The translations under genes were made by a program, and so were the position numbers. A DNA stretch of 54,120 nucleotides from Bacteroidota bacterium (GTDB taxonomy: Bacteria; Bacteroidota; Bacteroidia; Chitinophagales; Chitinophagaceae), in NCBI GenBank assembly GCA_018268105.1, contig JAFDXG010000091.1, forward strand, positions 1 through 54,120, given 5' to 3'. Numbering within the stretch: position 1 is the stretch's first letter; each line of letters begins with the position of its first letter. Shown here piece by piece: positions 23,987-32,872 of the stretch. The notes under the pieces are model-generated. The model saw only the letters and a list, made by a program, of their open reading frames with translations, was not told the DNA's origin and did no database searches.

Positions 23987-26044
23987 ATGAAAAGAATATT
24001 CAAATGGTTATCGCCGGTTGTATTGTCAGCTTTGTTGATCATGGCAGGTGGAATCACTAAGGCTTCAGCAAAAACATCGGATACAACAATCAACGGTTTA
24101 GTTCCGCTTAAATATACCGAACTGCCATTAGGCAGTATCCGCCCCGGTGGATGGTTGCTTAACCAGTTGCAGATAATGAAACAAGGCACAACGGGGCACC
24201 TTGATGAAGTATATGAAAAAATCAAAAATGATAATGGATGGCTTGGCGGCAAAGGTGATGGATGGGAAGAAACTCCTTACTGGCTTGACGGCGCTGTACC
24301 CTTAGCTTATCTGCTGAATGATGAACCCTTGAAAAGCAAAGTGCTTAAGTATATTAACTGGACACTCAGCAATCAACGTACTTCCGGTTATTTTGGACCA
24401 ATAACAAAATGGGAAAGAGAAACCGGAAAAAAAGTTACAGCCGAAAATTGCAGTGAAGGGGAAGACTGGTGGCCAAAGATGGTTATGCTAAAAGTACTGC
24501 AGCAATATTTTACAGCAAGCAACGATATGAGGGTGCTCTCTTTTATGAGCGCTTATTTCAGATACCAGCAAAAAGCGCTTCAATCCTGCAATATTGGAAA
24601 GTGGACAGAGTGGGCAACAGCCCGTGGTGCAGATAATGTATTGATGATAGAATGGCTGTACGGTATTACAAAGGAAAAATTTCTGCCAGACCTTGCCACA
24701 GAGATACAGGCACAAAGTTTTACCTGGAGCAACTGGTTTGCAGGCCGCGACTGGGTAATCAATGCGGCAGCATATCAGGATGAAAAAAAATGGATGACAA
24801 GGCACGGCGTAAATGTTGCTATGGGACTCAAAGACCCCGCGGTGCAATATCGAAGAACAGGAGATGAAAAATTTCTGCAGGCTATACATACCGGTTTTCA
24901 CGACCTGATGACCTTGCACGGATTGCCGATGGGTGTTTTTTCTGCTGATGAAGATCTGCATGGCAACAACCCGGTACAGGGAACAGAACTTTGCGCCGTG
25001 GTAGAAGCCATGTTTTCCCTGGAACAAACAATTGCAGTTACCGGCGACGCCCATTATATGGATGCGTTGGAAAGGATGGCTTATAATGCTTTACCTGCTC
25101 AAACTACCGATGACTATAATAACAAACAATATTTTCAGATTGCCAACCAGGTAAATATCAAAAAAGGAGTGTTCAATTTCTCGCTGCCTTTCAGCAGGGA
25201 AATGAATAACGTTCTCGGTATGCGCAGTGGCTATACCTGCTGTCTTGCTAATATGCACCAGGGCTGGACAAAGTTTACTTCGCACCTGTGGTATGGTACT
25301 GCCAATGGAGGTGTGGCGGCATTACTCTATGGGCCAAACCGGTTGAAGGCAAAACTTGGAGCCAATCAAACAGAAGTATCCATTAACGAAGAGACTTCCT
25401 ATCCTTTCGATGATCGTATAGTTTTTACTATAAACACAAAAAAATCTGCCGATTTTGATTTTTCCCTTCGGATACCTGCCTGGTGCCATGAAGCGATATT
25501 CACCTTAAACGGTAAAGAACTACGAAGGGAAAAGGGCGGACAGGTGATCACTATCACCCGCAGATGGCAGCAGGGTGATATACTGGAACTGCGTTTACCC
25601 ATGACTGTTAAAGTGTCGGAATGGGGGCGAAATTCCAGGGCCATTGAGCGTGGGCCACTGGTATATGCTTTAAAGCTGGGCGAGAACTGGAAAAAGGGTG
25701 TAGATGAAAGAGAAGGGGATTATTATAGTGTTTTTCCGGATGGAGCATGGAACTATGGAATAGAAGAAGTAGTGATAAACAACCCCGCAGCTAATGCAAA
25801 AGTGAATATAGTAAAACCTGCCGGAAATGATTTTGTGTGGAACCTTGCCCATGCACCGGTTGAAATCACAGTTGGGGCAAAAAAAATCCCCGATTGGAAA
25901 ATTGTCAATGATGTAGCTCCTATGCCTGTAACTGCACGGGATGGTTTGTATATGGGAAATGTGGATTCGGTTGCAGAAAAAATTATCCTTGTTCCCTACG
26001 GATGCACTAAAGTTAGAATCGTTGCTTTCCCGGTTGTTAAATAG
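23987..26044 (+). CDS. Secreted GH127-type beta-L-arabinofuranosidase (DUF1680)
   Basis: The 685-residue protein carries a signal peptide (ending TKASAK) and an (alpha/alpha)6 barrel typical of DUF1680/GH127 and its GH146 relatives. It retains the unusual zinc-cysteine active site of that group: E334 and C336 in GTELCAV, and C418-C419 in GYTCCLAN, equivalent to the Glu, Cys, catalytic Cys and Cys of the Bifidobacterium HypBA1 enzyme. RTSGYFGPI and EDLHGNNPVQGTE are also family-like. C-terminal beta-sandwich domains follow (FDFSLRIPAWC, RGPLVYALK). The enzyme should release beta-linked arabinofuranose from arabinan or glycoproteins. It lies 72 bases after GH43 and 81 before galM, consistent with one operon. 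Confidence 0.88.
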   Translation: MKRIFKWLSPVVLSALLIMAGGITKASAKTSDTTINGLVPLKYTELPLGSIRPGGWLLNQLQIMKQGTTGHLDEVYEKIKNDNGWLGGKGDGWEETPYWLDGAVPLAYLLNDEPLKSKVLKYINWTLSNQRTSGYFGPITKWERETGKKVTAENCSEGEDWWPKMVMLKVLQQYFTASNDMRVLSFMSAYFRYQQKALQSCNIGKWTEWATARGADNVLMIEWLYGITKEKFLPDLATEIQAQSFTWSNWFAGRDWVINAAAYQDEKKWMTRHGVNVAMGLKDPAVQYRRTGDEKFLQAIHTGFHDLMTLHGLPMGVFSADEDLHGNNPVQGTELCAVVEAMFSLEQTIAVTGDAHYMDALERMAYNALPAQTTDDYNNKQYFQIANQVNIKKGVFNFSLPFSREMNNVLGMRSGYTCCLANMHQGWTKFTSHLWYGTANGGVAALLYGPNRLKAKLGANQTEVSINEETSYPFDDRIVFTINTKKSADFDFSLRIPAWCHEAIFTLNGKELRREKGGQVITITRRWQQGDILELRLPMTVKVSEWGRNSRAIERGPLVYALKLGENWKKGVDEREGDYYSVFPDGAWNYGIEEVVINNPAANAKVNIVKPAGNDFVWNLAHAPVEITVGAKKIPDWKIVNDVAPMPVTARDGLYMGNVDSVAEKIILVPYGCTKVRIVAFPVVK

Positions 26045-26125
26045 TTAACTATTGCTATTAATTTTTCACTTAACTTTCTCAATTCCTTATTGGTCTTTAT
26101 AAATAACAACTTCTAAACTTTTATC

Positions 26126-27319
26126 ATGAAACATTCTATCGGAATTGTTACCATAGCAGTTGCACTTTTCACTACCGGCGCATGCAACAATGCGTCTCAA
26201 AATTCTAAAACGACAAACACAAAAGATAGTCTTACCCGGGATTCAGCGGCCGCATGCAGCAATTACCTCAATAAAAAATCATTTGAAGACACGGTGGATG
26301 GAAAACCTACGGATCTTTATGTATTGAAAAACAGCAGTGGCGCCTGTGCAGCAATTACTAATTATGGCGGCAGGATTGTGAGCCTGATTGTGCCCGACAA
26401 AAACGGGAAACCTACAGATGTGGCCGTAGGTTTTAAAACTTTAAAAGAATATGAGGGACCGGGAGATGCCTATTATGGTGCATTGGTAGGCAGGGTAGGC
26501 AATCGTATCGCCAAAGGAAAATTTAGCCTGGATGGTAAAACCTATACCTTATTTATCAACAATGGGCCCAATTCGCTGCACGGCGGAAAGAAAGGGTTCC
26601 AGGCGGTGGTATGGGATGCCGTGCAACCCAATGATACAACGCTTACGCTTTCTTATATTTCAAAAGATAATGAAGAAGGTTATCCGGGCAACCTTACTGT
26701 TCATGTAACTTATATGCTGGGTATGGACAATAGCCTTAAGATTAATTATACCGCCACAACGGATAAGAAAACTGTGGTTAACCTGACCAACCACACTTAT
26801 TTTAATCTCAACGGCGAAGGCAGTGGCACTATTCTTAATCATCTTGTTCAGATTAATGCCGATAAATATACACCGGTAGATGCTACACTGATTCCTACCG
26901 GAAAACTTGATCCCGTAGTAGGTACTCCTTTTGATTTTACAAAACCAACCGCCATTGGTGCAAGGATTGATACCGTAGGTAATATTCAAATGAAAAACGC
27001 CGGGGGCTACGATCACAATTTTGTGTTGAATAATGGCGGGGCTGCTCTTCATCAGGCTGCAGAAGTAACAGGTGACCAATCAGGGATTATAATGGATGTA
27101 TTGACTACCGAACCTGGATTGCAGTTTTACATCGGCAACTTTATGTCGGGCAAGTACCAATTCAAAAGCGGTGCCGCAGATAATTACAGAACAGCTTTTT
27201 GCATGGAGACCCAGCATTTTCCCGATGCACCAAATCAAAAAACTTTCCCTTCAATAGTGCTTGAACCTGGTCAGCAATACAATACAACAACGGTATATAA
27301 ATTTGGAGTGAAGAAGTGA
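26126..27319 (+). CDS. galM: Aldose 1-epimerase (galactose mutarotase), lipoprotein
   Basis: This 397-residue protein has a lipoprotein signal with lipobox TGAC and lipidated C20, so it acts in the periplasm or at a membrane. The beta-supersandwich of mutarotases is evident from AAITNYGGRIVSLIVPDKNG, GRVGNRIAKGKFSLDG, NSLHGGKKGFQAVVWD, the catalytic histidine H223 in LTNHTYFNLNGEG, and the catalytic glutamate E329 in LTTEPGLQFYIGNF. It interconverts the alpha and beta anomers of aldoses. Being last after GH2, GH43 and GH127, it would equilibrate the sugars these enzymes free. A run of short words resembling the 17.7-kb repeat follows the stop codon. Confidence 0.92.
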   Translation: MKHSIGIVTIAVALFTTGACNNASQNSKTTNTKDSLTRDSAAACSNYLNKKSFEDTVDGKPTDLYVLKNSSGACAAITNYGGRIVSLIVPDKNGKPTDVAVGFKTLKEYEGPGDAYYGALVGRVGNRIAKGKFSLDGKTYTLFINNGPNSLHGGKKGFQAVVWDAVQPNDTTLTLSYISKDNEEGYPGNLTVHVTYMLGMDNSLKINYTATTDKKTVVNLTNHTYFNLNGEGSGTILNHLVQINADKYTPVDATLIPTGKLDPVVGTPFDFTKPTAIGARIDTVGNIQMKNAGGYDHNFVLNNGGAALHQAAEVTGDQSGIIMDVLTTEPGLQFYIGNFMSGKYQFKSGAADNYRTAFCMETQHFPDAPNQKTFPSIVLEPGQQYNTTTVYKFGVKK

Positions 27320-27455
27320 GGGGTATTAAGCTATGAGTTATGAGCTTAGGGTGATATTTCAAAATTGGTGAATTATCCAAACTTAATTAAGAAATTCGTT
27401 ATTTAAGTTTAATGCTTTATAGTTAAATAGTGATATTTTTATTTAACTTTACTGC

Positions 27456-28595
27456 ATGATTAAAATTGACGATTTTTTTGCCGGAAATTTTATTAAACAG
27501 CTTGATTACAAGGCATTTGTACCGGAAAAAATCAATATGGTATGGTCCTGGGACGACCGGGAACTTACCAAATTGATGGAGAAATCCGCCTTAGCTATGG
27601 GTCAGTTAGATGCTTATTCGCACCAGGTACCCAATATTGACCACTTTATTCGTATGTACGTGGTCAAGGAGGCTACCGTTTCCAGTCGTATCGAGGGCAC
27701 ACAAACCAATATGGAGGAAGCGCTTCTAAAAGAGACAGACATACACCCGGAGCGCAGGAACGATTGGGTAGAAGTAAACAACTATATAGAAGCATTGAGC
27801 AACTCAATAAAACGGCTTGATAAGTTACCACTGAGTTCCCGGCTTTTGAAAGAAGCGCATAAAACTTTATTGAAAGGGGTAAGAGGTGAACATAAATTGC
27901 CCGGCGAATTTCGCAGAAGTCAGAACTGGATTGGCGGTTCTTCGTTGCTGAGTGCCGTATTTATTCCTCCACCTCACGATGAAGTAAACCCCTTGATGGG
28001 CGATTTGGAAAATTTTTTACACAATGATGATACTGGTGTTACCAACCTGGTAAAAATTGCCATTGCTCATTATCAGTTTGAAACCATACACCCATTTTTG
28101 GATGGGAATGGTCGTATCGGCCGTTTAATGATAACGCTTTATTTAGTTGAAAAAGGCATCATACAAAAGCCGGTACTCTATCTATCCGATTTTTTTGAGA
28201 AGAACAGGGCTAATTATTACGAGTATCTTACCAGGGTAAGAACGCATAACGATTTGTTACGCTGGATAAAATTTTTTTTGATAGGCATTATTGAAACATG
28301 TGAAAGTTCAAGCCAAACACTAAAAGCAATTCTGAAACTTAAAAAAGATTGTGAAGAGAAACGCATTTACTCTTTAGGCAAAAAAGTAAATACGGCAAAA
28401 CTGTTACTGGATTATTTGTTTCTACAACCTATAGTAGATGCCGAAATGGTATCTGCCCAAACGAAAGTATCATTAGTGTCATCCTATAAGCTTTTAGATG
28501 ATTTTATGCGGTTAAATATTCTAAAAGAAACAACTGGGGCAAAACGTAACAGAATTTTTGTTTTTGAAGAATACTTCACATTATTTAAAAAATAA
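27456..28595 (+). CDS. Fic-domain protein (probable AMP-transferase) with C-terminal winged helix
   Basis: The 379-residue protein shows the Fic core HPFLDGNGRIGRL with catalytic H212. Near residue 75 the stretch SSRIEGT matches the inhibitory [S/T]xxxE[G/N] motif, placing it with class II Fic proteins, where the inhibitory helix precedes the core. The N-terminal part contains a Fic_N-type region, and the C-terminal ~90 residues look like a winged-helix DNA-binding domain (TAKLLLDYLFLQPIVDAEMV). Such proteins AMPylate target proteins and often regulate themselves. It sits between galM and a GH5 gene with no known partner and seems unrelated to carbohydrate use. The 190 bases after it hold only a 16-codon ORF and no clear gene. 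Confidence 0.92.
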   Translation: MIKIDDFFAGNFIKQLDYKAFVPEKINMVWSWDDRELTKLMEKSALAMGQLDAYSHQVPNIDHFIRMYVVKEATVSSRIEGTQTNMEEALLKETDIHPERRNDWVEVNNYIEALSNSIKRLDKLPLSSRLLKEAHKTLLKGVRGEHKLPGEFRRSQNWIGGSSLLSAVFIPPPHDEVNPLMGDLENFLHNDDTGVTNLVKIAIAHYQFETIHPFLDGNGRIGRLMITLYLVEKGIIQKPVLYLSDFFEKNRANYYEYLTRVRTHNDLLRWIKFFLIGIIETCESSSQTLKAILKLKKDCEEKRIYSLGKKVNTAKLLLDYLFLQPIVDAEMVSAQTKVSLVSSYKLLDDFMRLNILKETTGAKRNRIFVFEEYFTLFKK

Positions 28596-28788
28596 ATTTA
28601 TGAGTATCGAAAACAAATCAAGAATAGTTGCAAAGATGAGGAGTCTCTAAAAATCCGGTAAGTGATATTGACTTGGGTATGAAGTTTATCTGGAACAATT
28701 TACTCATTTGTTTTTCTAACTTGGCAGACAAATTGAGTAAGCTACACTTGACCTAAAACCAATACTGTTCACCAACAAACATTAAATA

Positions 28789-29955
28789 ATGAAAAATCTG
28801 ATTTTCTTTTTCTGCATGGTATTTGTATTTTTTTCTTTTCAAAAATGTGCCCCCGGAGAAGAAAAGAAACAGCAGGATACTGTTTCGGCAGATACGATGT
28901 CTGCAGCCGAAAGAACTATCTGGACAAATGAAGAAGCCAATACATGGTATGCAAAACAACCCTGGCTGGTAGGTTGCGATTTTATTCCGAGCACCGCTAT
29001 CAATCAACTGGAGATGTGGCAGGCTGAAACTTTTGACACGGCTACTATAGACCGTGAGTTAGGCTGGGCTGCATCTATTGGCATGAACACCGTGCGGGTG
29101 TACCTGCATGATCTTTTATATCAGCAGGATGCGCCGGGTTTTCTCGGCCGTATGGATATTTTTCTGCAGATAGCTGCCAGGCATCATATCAAACCTTTGT
29201 TTGTGTTGTTTGATTCTGTTTGGGATCCCTATCCCAAAGTTGGTAAACAAAGAGAACCCAAACCTCATGTACATAATTCGGGTTGGGTGCAGAATCCTGG
29301 TAAGGATGCCCTGCTCGACAGTACACAATATCCGCGACTGGAAGAATATACAAAAGCTGTGGTGGCAAAGTTTGCAAATGATGATCGTGTACTTGGATGG
29401 GATGTATGGAACGAGCCGGATAATATGAACAATGAATATTACCGGAAGATGGAACCGGCTAACAAGCCACAGATTGTGGCAATGCTTTTAAAGAAAGTAT
29501 TTGAATGGGCAAGATCTGCTAAACCGCAACAACCATTAACTTCAGGTTTGTGGGATGGCGACTGGTCATCACCGGCAACAATGAAACCTATCGAAACTAT
29601 GATGGTTGAGCAATCGGATATCATCTCTTTTCACAACTATGAGGATACAGCATCTTTCGAAAAAGATATCAAAGACCTGCAACGCTACGGTAAACCTTTA
29701 TTCTGCACAGAATATATGGCAAGGGGTAATAACAGTACTTTCCAGGGATCGCTGCCCATTGCTAAAAAGTATAATGTAGCTGCTTACAACTGGGGCCTTG
29801 TAAACGGAAAATCGCAAACCATCTATCCCTGGGATAGCTGGCAAAAGCATTATACCGCTGAGCCTAAAGTATGGTTTCACGATATATTCAGAAAAGACGG
29901 CACCCCTTATAACAAATCGGAAACGGACTTAATTAAACAGCTTACAGGAAGATAA
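28789..29955 (+). CDS. GH5-like (cellulase-family) glycosyl hydrolase lipoprotein
   Basis: The 388-residue protein has a lipoprotein signal with lipobox FQKC (C20). The rest is a (beta/alpha)8 barrel of clan GH-A: LGWAASIGMNTVRVYLHD, a catalytic acid in WDVWNEPD (E209) and a likely nucleophile in FCTEYM (E308). HPLF-type strands such as HHIKPLFVLFDSVWDPYP lie between. Bacteroidota homologues are often labelled 1,4-beta-xylanase or cellulase, but substrate is not visible from the sequence. It is tethered to a membrane, so probably acts on oligosaccharides at the surface or in the periplasm. Confidence 0.82.
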   Translation: MKNLIFFFCMVFVFFSFQKCAPGEEKKQQDTVSADTMSAAERTIWTNEEANTWYAKQPWLVGCDFIPSTAINQLEMWQAETFDTATIDRELGWAASIGMNTVRVYLHDLLYQQDAPGFLGRMDIFLQIAARHHIKPLFVLFDSVWDPYPKVGKQREPKPHVHNSGWVQNPGKDALLDSTQYPRLEEYTKAVVAKFANDDRVLGWDVWNEPDNMNNEYYRKMEPANKPQIVAMLLKKVFEWARSAKPQQPLTSGLWDGDWSSPATMKPIETMMVEQSDIISFHNYEDTASFEKDIKDLQRYGKPLFCTEYMARGNNSTFQGSLPIAKKYNVAAYNWGLVNGKSQTIYPWDSWQKHYTAEPKVWFHDIFRKDGTPYNKSETDLIKQLTGR

Positions 29956-29967
29956 AGGGAGGCCGGC

Positions 29968-30123
29968 TTGCCTAATGTTAAGGGTTTGAATAATACTATT
30001 TGTGTTACGATTGGACAGCAGGTGCTTGCACAATTGAATGAAGAGAAGAAACGGGTTATTGTGAGATTGACAGGGGGAGTTCGGATAGAGTCCGTCACTG
30101 CAATTCTGATAAGCATTCGTTGA
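29968..30123 (+). pseudogene. Open remnant downstream of the GH5-like gene
   Basis: The roughly 300 bases between the GH5-like gene and the next gene are mostly filled by a 51-codon stretch open from TTG 29968 to the TGA at 30121-30123, in the same phase as the GH5 gene. It reads NNTICVTIGQQVLAQLNEE, then KKRVIVRLTGGV, which looks protein-like and weakly recalls DUF1905/YdeI-type small domains. It has no ATG and no good start, so it is most likely a remnant. The rest of the interval (30124-30257) holds nothing I recognise. Confidence 0.3.
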
Positions 30124-30257
30124 GAAGTATCAATAACTATTCAGGTTAATTGTATGAATCCTGTTTGCTGCAACTCTGAGACGATCTGCAATTGTAGAAA
30201 ATTGATGAGATGCAAAAGCACTGAAAGCATAATTTCATCCGTTTAAGTTTCCACAAT

Positions 30258-32723
30258 ATGTTTAAATCATTTTATTCCCTGGTTTTTATCCTGCTTTCTA
30301 TTTTTTCTTTTGGACAAAAACGTCCGGTAGTCATGACCAATACTTTGGGCATGAAATTCAATCTAATACCGGGTGGCACTTTCCGGATGGGAGAGTCCAA
30401 TCTTTTGGATGCGGGAAAATTGGGAGCTCCGGCTTATTTGGAATATGGTGACTATGACGAACAACCTGTTCACAGCGTTAAAATATCGAACTCATTTTAT
30501 ATTGCCAGTGACCAGGTAACGGTTGATGATTACAAAAAATTTGATCCCCGGTATAAGGGTGTTGAAGAATATTATCCTTACGCTACCGGTATCAGTTGGT
30601 ACGATGCGGTAGCTTATTGTAAATGGCTGAGCAAAAAAGAAGGGAAGCCGTACAGGTTACCTACAGAAGCGGAGTGGGAATATGTGTGCCGGTCAGGTAC
30701 TGAGACTGTTTTTTATTCCGGGGATAGTTTGCCGAATGTGCATAGTCCTAATTCCCGGGGTATTTACAATATGTCGGATAATATTGCGGAATGGGTATAT
30801 GATTGGTACGGAGAATACCCGGATTCCGGGCAGACCGACCCCGTCGGCCCTATAGATGGAATGGCGAAAGTAGTTCGGGGAGCAGGTATTGACAAACAGC
30901 CCACTTTTTATTCCCGATCAGCTAACCGTGCGGGTTATGCTCCTGATTTTCCCCCGATACCGCTAAACGTATTGCACGCTATGAAGAAAGATTCTTCATA
31001 TTTGCCGGAAGACGGTCAGGAGGATAAGGTTAAAAAAAAGGGATATGAAGGCTTTTGGAGAATGGAGTCGAATAACGAAGGTAATCATAACATAGGGTTC
31101 AGGATAGTGCAGGCCCCTCTGCCGGTAACGAAACCCTATTCTGCAAAACGCTCATTTGTGGAACAGGGGATTATTCAAAATGCCGGCTTATCCAGAATTG
31201 GTCCGGCTGACGACAAACCTTATTTCAGGAAAAGGGAAATCATTCCGGTTCCGCCCAATATAACAGAGAAAGAAAGCGTAGACGTGCTGAGAGTTACGGG
31301 GCTTCATCCCGGGATTTTGAGACATAATCACAGTCCGGCTTTAGTGGCAGCCCCCAACGGAGATATGATAGCACTTTATTTTACGAGTGTGAGTGAAACC
31401 AGTCCGGATGTTGCATTAATAGGGACACGATTGCGGTTTGGCGCCGATCAATGGGATATGCCGGATATGTTTTTAGACTTTCCGGATGTGAATGATGCCG
31501 GTCCGTTACTCTGGAATGACAATGACACCTTAAGGCTGTTCTGGGCATCCTTAAAACTTAAATCGGGATTCCCATTTCAATGGATAAATTCAACGGATAA
31601 CGGAGAAACATGGAGCACCGTTCATTTCCCTTTATTCAAAACGCCTCTCGGGCATTATTCTGCTCAGCCGATCAACACTGCCTTCCGTGATAAAAAAGGA
31701 AATATTTACCTGGCAAGCGATGCCCATGGAAGCTCCTCTTTACTTTGGAAGAGCGAAGACAATGGGCAGACGTGGATAGACCCCGGTGGAAGAACAAATG
31801 GCAGGCATACCTCCTTTGTATTATTGGATGATGGCCGAATCCTGGGTATGGGCGGGAAAGACTCCGAAATAGATGGTTATATGCCCCAATCGCTGTCTGA
31901 TGACGAAGGACGGACATGGCAATTTTCCGCCACTCCTTTTTCACCTTTAGGCAGTAACCAACGGCCTACTATTATTAAGTTACAAAACGGACATTTGTTT
32001 ATGGCTGCTGATCTGCAACGAAAAGACGGCTATCAACCCAAAAGTATACATCAGAGGGGTGCATTCGCGGCAATATCAAAAGATGATGGAAAGCATTGGC
32101 ATATAAAACTGATCCCGGGTACAAGACCGCACCTGGACTCTGCTAGGGCGGCTAATATGAAAGGGGGAACACTCGGATATGCCGTAGCCAGGCAGGCCCC
32201 CAATGGCATCATTCATTTGATAACCTCAATGACCTCTCCGGTAGCTTCTTTTGCTTTTAATGAGACCTGGGTACTTTCCGATGAAACTGAAATACCTGGT
32301 AAGGATGATTTATCTGAAAGTAAAGCAACAACAATAAAGAATGTCAGGCAATACAAGGAGCACTACCGGGATGGAAAATTAAAAACCATCTGGCTTGCAG
32401 GTATCGGTGACGATGGCAGATATTTATTGCACGGTGTTGAGGAGTGGTATTATCCCAATGGAAATAAAAAATGGGTAGCTACCTTTAATAAAGGAGAAAA
32501 AACAGGCGTTGAATTATACTTCGACGAAAACGGACATAAGATCTGGTCATGGGATTATAATAATGACGGAACAGAAACCTGGATTCACTGGTATAAAAAT
32601 GGCTTCAAAAAGCAGGAGTCCACCTGGAAAAATAAAAGAGCCACCGGTATGGCTACAGAATGGGATAAGGGAGGCAGGGTAGTGAAGCAATACCTGTTTA
32701 ATAATGATATTGCGGAAAACTGA
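30258..32723 (+). CDS. Secreted fusion: FGE-sulfatase (SUMF1) domain, sialidase-like propeller, MORN-like C terminus
   Basis: The 821-residue protein has a signal peptide (ending SFGQ). Residues ~25-290 match the formylglycine-generating/SUMF1-type fold (TLGMKFNLIPGGTFRMGES, LPTEAEWEYVCRSGTETVFY, HNIGFRIV); such domains also occur without oxidase activity, and the two active-site cysteines of true FGE are not evident. Residues ~340-660 form a sialidase-like six-bladed propeller with four Asp-box motifs (STDNGETW, SEDNGQTW, SDDEGRTW, SKDDGKHW). Residues ~700-821 carry repeated YwqK/MORN-like strands (GVEEWYYPNGNKKW, GVELYFDENGHKIW). The unit may bind and process surface glycans. It is downstream of the GH5-like gene and has no sulfatase neighbour. 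Confidence 0.8.
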   Translation: MFKSFYSLVFILLSIFSFGQKRPVVMTNTLGMKFNLIPGGTFRMGESNLLDAGKLGAPAYLEYGDYDEQPVHSVKISNSFYIASDQVTVDDYKKFDPRYKGVEEYYPYATGISWYDAVAYCKWLSKKEGKPYRLPTEAEWEYVCRSGTETVFYSGDSLPNVHSPNSRGIYNMSDNIAEWVYDWYGEYPDSGQTDPVGPIDGMAKVVRGAGIDKQPTFYSRSANRAGYAPDFPPIPLNVLHAMKKDSSYLPEDGQEDKVKKKGYEGFWRMESNNEGNHNIGFRIVQAPLPVTKPYSAKRSFVEQGIIQNAGLSRIGPADDKPYFRKREIIPVPPNITEKESVDVLRVTGLHPGILRHNHSPALVAAPNGDMIALYFTSVSETSPDVALIGTRLRFGADQWDMPDMFLDFPDVNDAGPLLWNDNDTLRLFWASLKLKSGFPFQWINSTDNGETWSTVHFPLFKTPLGHYSAQPINTAFRDKKGNIYLASDAHGSSSLLWKSEDNGQTWIDPGGRTNGRHTSFVLLDDGRILGMGGKDSEIDGYMPQSLSDDEGRTWQFSATPFSPLGSNQRPTIIKLQNGHLFMAADLQRKDGYQPKSIHQRGAFAAISKDDGKHWHIKLIPGTRPHLDSARAANMKGGTLGYAVARQAPNGIIHLITSMTSPVASFAFNETWVLSDETEIPGKDDLSESKATTIKNVRQYKEHYRDGKLKTIWLAGIGDDGRYLLHGVEEWYYPNGNKKWVATFNKGEKTGVELYFDENGHKIWSWDYNNDGTETWIHWYKNGFKKQESTWKNKRATGMATEWDKGGRVVKQYLFNNDIAEN

Positions 32724-32872
32724 ATTAAATAAATAGAAGAATGGAAAAATAAATTGAACTAACGCCTCTGTTACTCAATTTGGAGCGTACCTTTATGAAC
32801 TAAAATAAAGCCTCTGTATCTTATTACTAACCCTGAAATTTGTTACCCGGTTTATCTCTATTAAAATTAAAA

